From SHVO01 sp050250575 (GTDB lineage Bacteria; Pseudomonadota; Alphaproteobacteria; Rhodospirillales; Rhodospirillaceae): a stretch of DNA of 64,000 bases. The notes beneath the pieces are model-generated. The model made no database searches. It had not been told where the DNA came from and saw only the letters and a program-made list of their open reading frames with translations. Below are positions 16,843-25,736 of the stretch, piece by piece (positions within the stretch are counted from its first letter, which is position 1; each line of letters begins with the position of its first letter). The position numbers were made by a program, and so were the translations under genes. The stretch spans positions 82,398-146,397 of the forward strand of contig JBFWOJ010000010.1 in assembly GCA_050250575.1 (NCBI GenBank), read 5' to 3'.

Positions 16843-17340
16843 CTATTTGGATTTTTGTCGTTTCAGTTTGGTGACGAAGGAACGCGTGGGATCAACGACA
16901 TAGCGCCGGCGCAACGCCTGACGCCCGATCAACATACGGAATCCCAGCTGATCGCGGTTGGTGAGGCTCAACTCGATCGGCCAGCGCGATAGGCCGATGG
17001 TGAGCGACGTGCGCACGACGTAGCGTTCTTCCGACCGGCCGCCGGAGTCCATGATGCGCCGATGATCGATCACCAGCGCAACGCACGTCTTTGCGGGCTT
17101 TTTCTTCCGCTGCAAAGGATGCACCACGAAGCGTACGTAAGCCGCGCCGTCTTTGGTGAAGGGCGTGATCTTCTCGGCATGCAGAGCCGAGGTGCGCGCG
17201 CCCGTATCGATCTTGGCCTTGATGCGTTTAATGCCGAAGTCCGGCAACGCGACCCACTCGCGCCACCCTGCGATCTTCTTCTTTCGTTTTTCGACCGGCG
17301 CTGTTTCGGCCGCATCGCTGTCACGGGCGGAGCGGGACAC
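16843..17340 (-). CDS. RimB/RloA2-like retropepsin-fold protein (annotated as ATP-dependent zinc protease family)
   Basis: A 165-residue cytosolic protein with the aspartyl-protease-like signature AKIDTGARTSALHA at about residues 42-55, followed by a second conserved half (SLTNRDQLGFRMLIGRQAL). In Pseudomonas the rimA-rimB-rimK genes work together in S6 modification, where RimB is a protease removing glutamates; this link is known for the family, not shown here. GTG start at 17340, with the rimK gene 81 bp downstream. The N-terminal 30 residues are lysine-rich and probably unstructured. Confidence 0.83.
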   Translation of the reverse strand: MSRSARDSDAAETAPVEKRKKKIAGWREWVALPDFGIKRIKAKIDTGARTSALHAEKITPFTKDGAAYVRFVVHPLQRKKKPAKTCVALVIDHRRIMDSGGRSEERYVVRTSLTIGLSRWPIELSLTNRDQLGFRMLIGRQALRRRYVVDPTRSFVTKLKRQKSK

Positions 17341-17349
17341 GGGCGAGGA

Positions 17350-18402
17350 TTAGAAATCGACTTTGACGCCGCTCAACAGGCCTCCGCCGTCCCAGTCGAG
17401 GCCGGTGGCGTCGGTTTGGTCGCCGTAGAAACCGGCAAGTCCGACGCTGATGCCGGGGCCGAGCTTGTAGGCCGATTGCAGCGTGATGCGATCGGTGAAC
17501 TCATAGACATCCAGCCCCGCGACCGCGCGCCGTTTGGCTTCGCGATAGTCGGCGGAGAGCTGAACCGGTCCGATGGCGTAGAACAGCCCGACCGTCCAGG
17601 CCTGTTCATCCAGCCGCGAGGCAGGTGTGATGTCCATGTAAGCGCCGGCGAGCTCCCAGCCGCCGTAGGTGATGCCCGCGCCGACGTTCCACGCTGCGAC
17701 GCCATCGTTGCCGCCGACGCGCGATTGCGAATGGAAGTAGCCGCCGCTAACGCGATAGGTCCCGCCGCTGTAGTCGCCTTCATATTTCGCGGTCACGTCG
17801 ACGGCATTGGTCGGCATGAGGGCCCTGTTGACCGGCCCTTCGACCAGGCGCGTCGTCGGATGATAGCTGACGCCAATCTGGATCCCGGCGATCTCGGGCG
17901 ATTGGTAGGACACGCCGAGCGCATTTCCGGTGAAACGCTTGAAGGTGAAGGCGTCGCGCAGCGTGATGCCGTTGCGTACCATCAGCGCATCGCCGATCAC
18001 TTCTTCGTAGGTGGAGAGGAACGCCTGGGGCACGGGATCGCCCACAATGGAATAGTTGACGCCGGCGCGGTCGCCGGCGCGGATCCGGCCCAAACTGTGG
18101 ACGATTTCGACAAAACCTTCGTCGATGTTGCTGGTTTCGCGCGCCTCGGCGTTGAAGCGAAGGTAGGTGCGCACGGTCATGCCATTGTCGAGCACGGTGC
18201 GGCCGTCGACGGCGACCTTCGCCTCGGTGAACATGCCGGCCGCGTTCAAATCTTCACTGGCGCGCTCGGTCTGATCGGCAACGAAGAAGTACTGGCGCAC
18301 CCAGCCGCCGAGCGTGACGGTAATCGGATCGGCGGCGAAGCTGACGCCTGGCCATAGAATGGCCGTGGCCAGCGCGCCGATCGCGGGACGTGAAAGCCTC
18401 AT
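17350..18402 (-). CDS. General bacterial porin-like outer-membrane protein
   Basis: A 350-residue beta-barrel protein with a signal peptide ending at VSFAAD and a terminal phenylalanine after GVKVDF. The start VTLGGWVRQYFFVAD and the internal GRIRAGDRAGVNYSIVGD and WNVGAGITYGGWELAGAYMD match the Gram-negative porin (16-strand) pattern. Substrate not predictable. It follows the OprP-like porin by 59 bp and precedes rimB by 9 bp, so readthrough into the rim genes is possible. Confidence 0.85.
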   Translation of the reverse strand: MRLSRPAIGALATAILWPGVSFAADPITVTLGGWVRQYFFVADQTERASEDLNAAGMFTEAKVAVDGRTVLDNGMTVRTYLRFNAEARETSNIDEGFVEIVHSLGRIRAGDRAGVNYSIVGDPVPQAFLSTYEEVIGDALMVRNGITLRDAFTFKRFTGNALGVSYQSPEIAGIQIGVSYHPTTRLVEGPVNRALMPTNAVDVTAKYEGDYSGGTYRVSGGYFHSQSRVGGNDGVAAWNVGAGITYGGWELAGAYMDITPASRLDEQAWTVGLFYAIGPVQLSADYREAKRRAVAGLDVYEFTDRITLQSAYKLGPGISVGLAGFYGDQTDATGLDWDGGGLLSGVKVDF

Positions 18403-18461
18403 TGTCGCGGTATCCCCTGATTCGCCAAGAGCTTATGCGAAAAGGGGACGGCCTTAAAGCT

Positions 18462-20036
18462 CTAGAACATGAATTGGAACCGCGCCGCGAAGATATCGAG
18501 CGAAAGACCGAGCGGGACCGGCATGGCGCTCGCCGCGGTAATCGGATTTTGCTTTTCGAAATCCGTGTGGATGAAATTGAACTTCCACAGCATGTTCGAA
18601 TTCCAGAACCAGTTGAACCCGACCGTATAATTGGTCTGCTTCCCGCCGTTGACCAGGAACGGCTGGTTGGCCGCAAGCACGGCGGGATTGTAGTTGTCGA
18701 CGAGGTCCATGTAACTCACGCGCGCCGCGAACTCGAAGGCGCCCCAACCGCCATTCCTCGGGGAGAAGGGCGTTACCGGGTTGACACCCGAGTAAGCGCC
18801 GGAGGCCGGAACGTAGGTCCGCCGACCGCCGAGGGTGTAGCTGGCTTGGACGTAGCCGCCCCCGACTTGGACTTCGTCCTGCCGACGCTTGACGACGTCG
18901 TGCAGATATTCGCCTTGCATGAAAAAGCTGCCAAAGGCCGCCGCGGCTTCGACGCCGTAGACCTGGGCGCTGGTGACCGGATTGGCGATGCTGCCGAGCG
19001 CGCCGGTGTTGAGGATCACGGTCGGATCGATACGCACTTCCGGCCGGTCGGAGAGTGTGAAGGAGCCCGGTGTATTGGCGCCCGTGTTCCCAGCTTCGAA
19101 AACTTGTGCGGCGGAGACGCCGATGTGGACCGAGCGCAGGTCGTCCTGGATAGGATTGAATGAGACGCGCTCGTAGGCGCCAAAACCGCGCGTCGTCAGA
19201 CCGTGCGCGACGTTGGGCGTCGAGGCGGTCAGATAGGTGCCGACAAACCAGTTCGATCCCCATTTGCGCATGCCCGCCGAGAAGCGCGGATCGCCGGCGT
19301 TGAAGCTGGAGGCGATCGTCACCGGCGACGGGCGCTCGAGGAACATGATGTCGTTCGAACTGTTCGCTTCGTCGAGCGGGAAGTACTGCGAGCCATAACC
19401 GATCTCGAAAATCGTATTGGGCATGCCGGTGTAGGTGATGCGCGCTTCGTTGATGGCCGCGGTTCCATCTTGCGCGCCGCCGGCATCCAGGATCAGGGAG
19501 TAGGTGAAATCGCTCATCGCGCGACCGGTGATGCCCAAGCGCGCACGGCGCGCATTGACGCCGTTGGTCAGGCGACCGCCGGCGGCAGTCCCCGGGCCGG
19601 TGACGCCCTCGGCGTCCTGATCCAGATAAAAGCCCATATCGAAGTGAACGCGTCCTGTAGGCGCGATCGTCCACGCATTGTCGGCGCTCGACATGGCGAA
19701 ACGGTTTGTGCCGGACTGTGTGACTTTTGGATTTGCGGGCGGAATCATTTTCATGACGCCGCCTTCCATGACATTGCGTCCGCCGGCGGAGAGATTTGCT
19801 TCGCGCGCCGCTCGCGTCGCCGCTTCACGGGCTTCGACTTCTCTTTCAAGCGCCTCGCGCGATTCTGCTTCGCGCGCCTGCAGCGCCTCGAGCTGTTTCT
19901 GCATTGCGGCGAGCTGGTCCTTCAGCGCCTGGATCTCTTTCGCGATGTCGGCGGTGCTCTGGGCGGCTTGCGAGGTGAATGGGGTCAACGCGGTCGTCAT
20001 GAGGAGGACGGCCGCGACGGCGTTGCGAAGCGTCAT
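18462..20036 (-). CDS. OprO/OprP-like porin with N-terminal coiled coil
   Basis: A 524-residue outer-membrane protein. The signal peptide (to about residue 24) is followed by a roughly 60-residue coiled coil rich in glutamate and arginine (IAKEIQALKDQLAAMQKQLEALQAREAES), then a barrel beginning at GRVHFDMGFYLDQD, with ARRARLGITGRAMSDFTYSLILD typical of the OprO/OprP family. It ends in FQFMF, a classic outer-membrane signature. Phosphate or polyphosphate uptake is the known role of OprP/OprO; substrate here is an inference. A 16-bp perfect palindrome lies 42 bp upstream of the start. Confidence 0.87.
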   Translation of the reverse strand: MTLRNAVAAVLLMTTALTPFTSQAAQSTADIAKEIQALKDQLAAMQKQLEALQAREAESREALEREVEAREAATRAAREANLSAGGRNVMEGGVMKMIPPANPKVTQSGTNRFAMSSADNAWTIAPTGRVHFDMGFYLDQDAEGVTGPGTAAGGRLTNGVNARRARLGITGRAMSDFTYSLILDAGGAQDGTAAINEARITYTGMPNTIFEIGYGSQYFPLDEANSSNDIMFLERPSPVTIASSFNAGDPRFSAGMRKWGSNWFVGTYLTASTPNVAHGLTTRGFGAYERVSFNPIQDDLRSVHIGVSAAQVFEAGNTGANTPGSFTLSDRPEVRIDPTVILNTGALGSIANPVTSAQVYGVEAAAAFGSFFMQGEYLHDVVKRRQDEVQVGGGYVQASYTLGGRRTYVPASGAYSGVNPVTPFSPRNGGWGAFEFAARVSYMDLVDNYNPAVLAANQPFLVNGGKQTNYTVGFNWFWNSNMLWKFNFIHTDFEKQNPITAASAMPVPLGLSLDIFAARFQFMF

Positions 20037-20077
20037 GTTTTTGCCCTTTTCGACGGCGCCTTGCGCTGGCGCTTAGG

Positions 20078-20093
20078 GGTCTTCCGGAAGACC
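20078..20093. promoter_or_regulatory. 16-bp perfect palindrome upstream of the OprP-like gene
   Basis: GGTCTTCCGGAAGACC reads identically on both strands and lies 42-57 bp upstream of the porin start codon, where a dimeric repressor or activator could act on the porin promoter. No known consensus is matched with certainty. As a hairpin it would have no loop, so a DNA operator is more likely than an RNA structure. Confidence 0.45.
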
Positions 20094-20246
20094 GTGGATC
20101 GGGCGGACCATATGGCCGGACTACCATCGGTTTCATGTCAGTAATTTTACGGTTTTATGAAGCCGGTACGGAACATTCGGTCGAGCCCGCCGCACGCGGC
20201 GGAAATATCTTTGTTTGACCGAGAGTTGCAGTGCTTCTGGAAGGCC

Positions 20247-20275
20247 TTCGCAAGCCGTCGTGGGTTGGTTATAAC
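20247..20275 (+). promoter_or_regulatory. Possible sigma70-type promoter for the DUF3576 gene
   Basis: TTCGCA (4 of 6 matches to TTGACA) and TATAAC (5 of 6 matches to TATAAT) are separated by 17 bp and end 74 bp before the ATG at 20350. Spacing is ideal; the minus-35 is weak. Confidence 0.35.
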
Positions 20276-20349
20276 GGCCTGCCTTGATCAAAAATCAGGG
20301 TCAAAAGCAAGCGGGGCGTGCCATTTTGGCCTGCCGGCAGGAGTTTCGA

Positions 20350-20874
20350 ATGAGCGGACGAGTTCCCGGACTAAGCAGCGCCATCGCGGCCGTGGCCGCC
20401 GTTTTTCTTGCGTCCTGCACGTCCGGAAAGACCTATGAGGGCGTCGCCGGTACGTCACCGGAAAACCGCGACACCATTTTCTCCAATGGCGGCGTCGGCT
20501 TGACCTTGTTCGGCGGCTCGAAAGAGAACGCCGCCGCAGCCGCGCCGGTCGCGGTCAACGCCTATCTGTGGCGCGCCTCACTCGACACCCTTGCCTTCAT
20601 GCCGCTGGCCTCGGCGGATCCTTTCGGCGGCGTGATCATCAGCGAATGGTTTGCGCCGCCCGAGACCCCGGACGAGCGCTTCAAAGTGAATGTCTATATC
20701 CTCGGGCCCACCTTGCGCGCCGACGGCCTGCGCATCTCCATTTTCCGTCAGACCCGCTCGGGCGGCGTATGGAACGACGCGCCCGTCAACGCCGAGATGA
20801 CCACCGAATTCGAGAATGCCGTGCTGTCCCGGGCCCGCGATCTTCGACTTCGGGCCGTGGCGGAAAAAGACTAA
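20350..20874 (+). CDS. DUF3576 family lipoprotein
   Basis: A 174-residue exported protein with a signal peptide ending in the lipobox FLASC. The mature part contains VNAYLWRASLDTLAFMPLASADPFGGVIISEWFAPPETPDERFKVNVYILG, the hallmark of DUF3576, an alphaproteobacterial family of unknown function. It lies 80 bp before leuS. This DUF3576-leuS-lptE-holA grouping appears often in the class, which with the LPS-export gene lptE downstream hints at an envelope role, but that is only context. Confidence 0.85.
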   Translation: MSGRVPGLSSAIAAVAAVFLASCTSGKTYEGVAGTSPENRDTIFSNGGVGLTLFGGSKENAAAAAPVAVNAYLWRASLDTLAFMPLASADPFGGVIISEWFAPPETPDERFKVNVYILGPTLRADGLRISIFRQTRSGGVWNDAPVNAEMTTEFENAVLSRARDLRLRAVAEKD

Positions 20875-20954
20875 CGGCTCACACGGCCGCGCGAGCGGCC
20901 TCTCAGAACAAGACTTGGGGTGGGCCGCCCGGCGACGGGTGGCCTTGAATTGCA

Positions 20955-23543
20955 ATGGCATCACCGGAAGAGCGCCATAACTTCCGCCGGACGGAAGCGA
21001 AGTGGCAAGAGATCTGGTCCAACCGTAACTGTTTCACGGTCGAAGAAGGTTCGGCGAAACCGAAATACTACGTGCTTGAGATGTTCCCGTATCCGTCGGG
21101 ACGCCTGCACATGGGCCATGTACGCAACTACACCCTCGGCGACGTGGTCGCGCGCTACAAGAAGGCCAAGGGATTCAACATCCTTCATCCCATGGGCTGG
21201 GACGCCTTCGGTCTCCCGGCCGAGAACGCGGCGCTGGAGCGCGGGGTGCATCCGGGCAAGTGGACGCGCCAGAACATCCAGGTGATGCGCGATCAATTCC
21301 GTCCGCTCGGCTTCTCGCTCGACTGGAGCCGTGAAGTCACGAGCTGCGAGCCCGAATACTACAAACACGAACAAAAGATGTTCCTGGACTTCATGAAGGC
21401 GGGCCTCGCCTACCGCAAGGAGTCGTGGGTCAACTGGGATCCGGTGGAACACACCGTTCTCGCCAACGAACAGGTGATCGACGGCAAGGGCTGGCGCTCT
21501 GGTGCCGATGTCGAGCAGCGCAAGCTGTCGCAGTGGTTCTTGAAGATCACCCACTATGCCGAGGACCTGCTCAAGGCCATCGAGTCCTTGGATCGCTGGC
21601 CCGAGAAGGTGCGCGTGATGCAGCACAACTGGATCGGCCGCTCGGAGGGCGCGCGTGTTTTCTGGCCGCTGGTCAATGCCGACGGCAAGGACCGCGGTGA
21701 GACGTTGGAAGTCTTCACCACCAGACCCGACACGCTGTTCGGGGCATCGTTCTGCGCGATCTCCGCGCAACATCCCCTGGCGGCAAAGCTCGCGGAGAAC
21801 AATCCGGAGCTCGCCGAATTCATCGCCGAATGCAGCCGGACGGGCACGTCAACCGCCGCCATAGAAATGGCGGAGAAGAAAGGCTTCGATACGGGTCTGC
21901 GCGCACGGCATCCCTTTGATCCGAACCGCACCGTGCCCGTTTTCACCGCCAATTTCGTGCTCATGGAATATGGCGCGGGCGCGATCTTCGGCTGTCCCGG
22001 CCATGACGAGCGCGACATGGAATTCGCGCGAAAATACGGCCTGGGCGTTCACTGCGTTGTCGCGCCCGTAGGCGAAGATGCCAAAGCGTTCTGCGCGAAG
22101 CTGGAAGCCGGGAGCGTCGCCTATGTCGACGACGGCGTGATCGTCAATTCCGATTTCCTGAACGGGCTCAAAGTCGATCAGGCCATCCGCGCGGCGATCG
22201 AGAAACTCGAGTCACTGAAGCTCGGTAAAGGCACCGTGCAATACCGCTTGCGTGATTGGGGCGTCTCGCGCCAGCGCTACTGGGGATGCCCGATCCCGGT
22301 GATCCATTGCGCGAAGTGCGGTCCGGTGGGCGTGCCCGAAAAGGATCTGCCGGTGACGTTGCCTGAGGACGTCACTTTCGACAAACCCGGCAATCCGCTC
22401 GAGCGCCATCCCACGTGGAAACATGTGAAATGCCCGAGCTGCGGCGCAGCGGCGACGCGCGAGACCGATACCTTCGACACCTTCGTCGAATCGTCCTGGT
22501 ATTTCGCGCGCTTTTGCTCGCCGCATGTGACGGATCGGCCGTTCGACAAAGCCGAAGCCATGAAATGGCTGCCGGTCGATCAATATATCGGCGGCGTCGA
22601 ACACGCCGTGCTGCATCTCCTGTACTCGCGCTTTTTCACGCGCGCGATGTCCGACTGCGGTTATCTCGATCTCGCCGAGCCGTTCGCGGGGATGTTTACC
22701 CAGGGCATGGTCTGCCACGAAACCTACCGCGCGGCCGACGGGACCTGGCTCGAGCCGAGCGCCGTGCAGATTGCGGGCGGACTTGCGACAGCCAACGGGC
22801 AGCCGGTGACCATCGGCCGCTCGGAAAAGATGTCGAAATCCAAGAAGAACACGGTCGATCCCCAGCACATCCTCGAGACCTACGGCGCGGACGCCGCGCG
22901 CTTGTTCGTGCTTTCCGATTCTCCGCCCGAGCGCGACCTCGAATGGACCGACGCCGGCATTGAAGGTGCGTGGCGCTATTTGCAGCGGTTATGGCGGATC
23001 GCGACGGCGGCCAGCGCCATCCCCGCTCATGACGTGCCCACGCATGTCGACCCGGCCGCCGGCGCAGTACTGCGCCAGATCCATCGCACCATCGCGGCCG
23101 TCGGTGACGACCTCGAGAAGTTCCGCTTCAATTCCGCGGTCGCGCGCATTCGCGAGCTGACCAATGCCCTCGCGGACATGGATCGCTCGGTGAACGGCGC
23201 TGATGCGGTCTATCGTTTTGGCGTGAGCGCCGCGGTGCGGCTGATCAATCCTTTGACGCCGCACATCGCCGAGGAGATCTGGGAACTGCTCGGCAACAAG
23301 ACGATCCTGGCCCAGGAAGCGTGGCCGACGTTCGATCCGGCCTTGCTGGAGGACAATGTGGTCACCATCGCCGTTCAAGTGAACGGCAAGCTGCGCGGCA
23401 CCATCACCGTGGCCAAAGGCGCGGACGCCAAGACCTGTGAAATGGGGGCCCTCGGGCTGCCGGCGGTCGTCAAGCAGCTCGATGGCAAAGCGCCGCGGAA
23501 AGTGATTGTGGTTCCGGAAAAAATCGTCAACATCGTCGCATGA
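20955..23543 (+). CDS. leuS: Leucyl-tRNA synthetase
   Basis: Charges tRNA-Leu. The 862-residue class I synthetase shows the HIGH-type motif in YPSGRLHMGHVRNY, the editing domain insert (TTRPDTLFGASFCAISAQHPL), the zinc-region cysteines (HCAKCGPVG, CPSCGAA), and the KMSKS loop in SEKMSKSKKN. Full length for the family, no disruption. The stop overlaps the lptE start by 4 bp (ATGA), indicating translational coupling. Confidence 0.98.
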   Translation: MASPEERHNFRRTEAKWQEIWSNRNCFTVEEGSAKPKYYVLEMFPYPSGRLHMGHVRNYTLGDVVARYKKAKGFNILHPMGWDAFGLPAENAALERGVHPGKWTRQNIQVMRDQFRPLGFSLDWSREVTSCEPEYYKHEQKMFLDFMKAGLAYRKESWVNWDPVEHTVLANEQVIDGKGWRSGADVEQRKLSQWFLKITHYAEDLLKAIESLDRWPEKVRVMQHNWIGRSEGARVFWPLVNADGKDRGETLEVFTTRPDTLFGASFCAISAQHPLAAKLAENNPELAEFIAECSRTGTSTAAIEMAEKKGFDTGLRARHPFDPNRTVPVFTANFVLMEYGAGAIFGCPGHDERDMEFARKYGLGVHCVVAPVGEDAKAFCAKLEAGSVAYVDDGVIVNSDFLNGLKVDQAIRAAIEKLESLKLGKGTVQYRLRDWGVSRQRYWGCPIPVIHCAKCGPVGVPEKDLPVTLPEDVTFDKPGNPLERHPTWKHVKCPSCGAAATRETDTFDTFVESSWYFARFCSPHVTDRPFDKAEAMKWLPVDQYIGGVEHAVLHLLYSRFFTRAMSDCGYLDLAEPFAGMFTQGMVCHETYRAADGTWLEPSAVQIAGGLATANGQPVTIGRSEKMSKSKKNTVDPQHILETYGADAARLFVLSDSPPERDLEWTDAGIEGAWRYLQRLWRIATAASAIPAHDVPTHVDPAAGAVLRQIHRTIAAVGDDLEKFRFNSAVARIRELTNALADMDRSVNGADAVYRFGVSAAVRLINPLTPHIAEEIWELLGNKTILAQEAWPTFDPALLEDNVVTIAVQVNGKLRGTITVAKGADAKTCEMGALGLPAVVKQLDGKAPRKVIVVPEKIVNIVA

Positions 23544-24085
23544 CGCAACAAACAGCGAGGCCTCTGCGGAGCGGTTTGACGGCGATCATGCTTGCCGCGC
23601 TGACCGGCTGCGGTTTCTCGCCGCTGTACGGCGAACGCAGCGTCGCCGGCGGTCCGGCCGTCACCGACGCCATGCGGCAGATCGTCATCCGTCCGCTGCC
23701 CGACCGCGAGGGCCAGAAGTTGCGGCAGATCCTGCGCGAGCAATTGCAGCCCCGCGGCATGGTCGACCAGCCGGCCTACGATCTCGAGGTTCACCTTACT
23801 CAGCGCATCGAGGAGATCGGCGTACGGCGCGATGCCACCAGCTCGCGCGCCAACTATATCCTCACAGCCAACTTTTACTTGAATGAAGGGTCCAAGCGGC
23901 TGATTGGGGACAGGGTGCAGGCGATCGCCAGCTACAACATCCTCGACGAACAGTACGCGACCGTGGCCTCGCAGGAGGACGCGGAGAACCGCGCCATCCG
24001 CCGCGTCGGCGAGGAGATCAAACTCAGGCTTGCCGTCTATTTCCGTCAACGCGCGGAAAAGCCCGTCGCGCTCGCGACGCCCTGA
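23540..24085 (+). CDS. lptE: LPS-assembly lipoprotein LptE
   Basis: Partner of LptD in inserting lipopolysaccharide into the outer membrane. The 181-residue product has a signal peptide ending in the lipobox LTGC, the immediate FSPLYG motif, and the C-terminal ASYNILDEQYATVASQEDAENRAIRRVGEEIKLRL that matches the alphaproteobacterial LptE family. It overlaps leuS by 4 bp and is followed 7 bp later by holA, the standard leuS-lptE-holA order. Confidence 0.9.
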   Translation: MTQQTARPLRSGLTAIMLAALTGCGFSPLYGERSVAGGPAVTDAMRQIVIRPLPDREGQKLRQILREQLQPRGMVDQPAYDLEVHLTQRIEEIGVRRDATSSRANYILTANFYLNEGSKRLIGDRVQAIASYNILDEQYATVASQEDAENRAIRRVGEEIKLRLAVYFRQRAEKPVALATP

Positions 24086-24092
24086 TCCAAAC

Positions 24093-25118
24093 ATGAAGAT
24101 CACAGGACGCGCCGACTCCTTCATCGCCAGGCCCGATCCGAAGATGCGCGCCGTCCTCGTCTATGGTCCGGATACCGGCCTCGTGCGCGAGCGCCTGAAT
24201 GGACTGACCAAGGCCGTCGCCGGCGCAGTCGACGATCCGTTTCGCGTGGTCGAGATTCCCGCCGATGCGTTGCGCGACGATCCGGCGCGCCTGCGCGATG
24301 AGGCCGCCGCAATATCTTTCGGCGGGGGGCGGCGCGTGGTGCGCGTGCGCGACGCGGGAGACAGCCTCGCCGATCTGTTCGAATCCTTCGACGGGGATTC
24401 CGTGGGCGATGCACTCGTCGTCGTCACCGCCGGGGACTTAGGACCGCGGTCCAAGCTTCGCGTTGCGTTCGAAGGCGCCGAGCGCATGGCGGCTCTGCCC
24501 TGCTACAGCGACAGCGCGGATGCCGTCGAAGGGGTTGCCCGTGAAATGCTGAAGGCTGCCGGACTCCAGATTGCGCCCGAAGCTTTGTCATGGCTTGTCG
24601 ACCATCTCGGGGGCGACCGCGAACTCTCCCGGCGCGAGCTCGAGAAGCTGATTCTCTATAAAGGCGGCTCCGGCACGGTAACCGAGGAGGACGTGCTCGC
24701 CTGCGTCGGCGACACCGCCGGTTTCGGCGTGGATGATCTCGTTTACGCGCTCGGCGACGGCGACCAAGCCACCATGCAACGTGTGTATGGGCGACTGGTC
24801 CATGAAGGCGTTTCGCCCATCAGCGTGCTGACCGCGGTTTCACGCCATCTCATGCGCCTGCACGAGACGCGCGGCAAAATGGCGGAAGGACGTAATGCAG
24901 ACGCAGCGGTGGCCGGATTGCGCCCGCCGATATTTTTCAAATTCAAGAGCCGTTTCACCAGCCAAGCCAATCGTTGGAGCGAAAACCTGCTCGCGCGGGG
25001 GCTGGAGATCGTCACCGAAGCAGAATTGCAGGCCAAGTCCACCGACATGCCGGCAGAAGCGGTGATCGAACGCGCCTTCATCCAGCTCGCCCGCGTCGGA
25101 CAAGGCGCGCGGCGCTAA
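24093..25118 (+). CDS. holA: DNA polymerase III subunit delta
   Basis: Clamp-loader subunit that opens the beta clamp during replication. The 341-residue product contains the AAA-like N-terminal region (AVLVYGPDTGLVRERLNGLTKAV), the helix KLRVAFEGAERMAALPCYSD, and LVDHLGGDRELSRRELEKLILYKGG, all typical of HolA. ATG 24093 is set by the conserved N-terminus and the distance of 7 bp after lptE. Its stop overlaps the convergent phosphatase stop by 4 bp. Confidence 0.93.
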   Translation: MKITGRADSFIARPDPKMRAVLVYGPDTGLVRERLNGLTKAVAGAVDDPFRVVEIPADALRDDPARLRDEAAAISFGGGRRVVRVRDAGDSLADLFESFDGDSVGDALVVVTAGDLGPRSKLRVAFEGAERMAALPCYSDSADAVEGVAREMLKAAGLQIAPEALSWLVDHLGGDRELSRRELEKLILYKGGSGTVTEEDVLACVGDTAGFGVDDLVYALGDGDQATMQRVYGRLVHEGVSPISVLTAVSRHLMRLHETRGKMAEGRNADAAVAGLRPPIFFKFKSRFTSQANRWSENLLARGLEIVTEAELQAKSTDMPAEAVIERAFIQLARVGQGARR

Positions 25119-25708
25119 GGACGCGGGCCTTGTCCAATGGCAAGCGCCGGCGTCGCCGGGCAGGCAAGCTGGGTGGCGGTCCAGAATTTCTTTCCGGGCG
25201 CCGGGGGCGTGATCTCGAACAGCGTGCAGTTCTGCACGTGCACGGTCTCGCCGAGCAGGTCTTCCATCGCCCAGAACGTGCCGCCGTGGGCGGCTACAAG
25301 AACCGGACCTGGGTGCGCGAGCGCTCGCGCAAGCGCGCGGTAGACACGCGTGATATAGTCCGCCCGCCGTTCACCGCCCTCGATAGGGCCGCCGGCCATC
25401 CATCCGTCGCGCCATGGACCACTCGCGTCCTGACCCTCGTAAATGCCGAAGCCGCATTCCTTCAGCTCGTCGATGACGACCATCGCCGCATTGTTGACGT
25501 TGACGATCTCCGCCGTGCGCCGCGCACGGGCCAGCGGACTCGTGCAGACTGTCTTGATCGGAAGGTTCGCGACGGCGGGCGCGAGGTCCTGCGCCTGGCG
25601 CAGACCCGCCGCGTTGAGTGCGATGTCGGTGTGGCCCTGCATGACGCGACGGCGATTCCAATCGGTCTCGCCGTGGCGCAAAAAATAAAAAGGGATATGA
25701 GGCAGCAT
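25115..25708 (-). CDS. Histidine phosphatase family protein
   Basis: A 197-residue member of the phosphoglycerate-mutase-like superfamily. RHGETDWN near residue 11 has the phospho-acceptor histidine, SPLARARRTAEIV has the second arginine, and VAAHGGTFWAM has the C-terminal catalytic histidine. Substrate cannot be told. It stands between holA (convergent) and parB; no cofactor-pathway genes are nearby. Confidence 0.88.
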   Translation of the reverse strand: MLPHIPFYFLRHGETDWNRRRVMQGHTDIALNAAGLRQAQDLAPAVANLPIKTVCTSPLARARRTAEIVNVNNAAMVVIDELKECGFGIYEGQDASGPWRDGWMAGGPIEGGERRADYITRVYRALARALAHPGPVLVAAHGGTFWAMEDLLGETVHVQNCTLFEITPPAPGKKFWTATQLACPATPALAIGQGPRP

Positions 25709-25736
25709 GAATGAGGAGCGCGCGAAGGCAGCGCGA

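Larger units (their letters stand above)
20037..20349. other. Divergent intergenic region, OprP-like porin and DUF3576 gene
   Basis: This 313-bp gap holds the promoters of both divergent genes. It contains the palindrome at 20078-20093 and a possible sigma70-type promoter toward the DUF3576 gene. Between them is AT-richer sequence without coding signal. I see no convincing Pho box, which would have been expected for a PhoB-controlled OprP. Confidence 0.5.
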
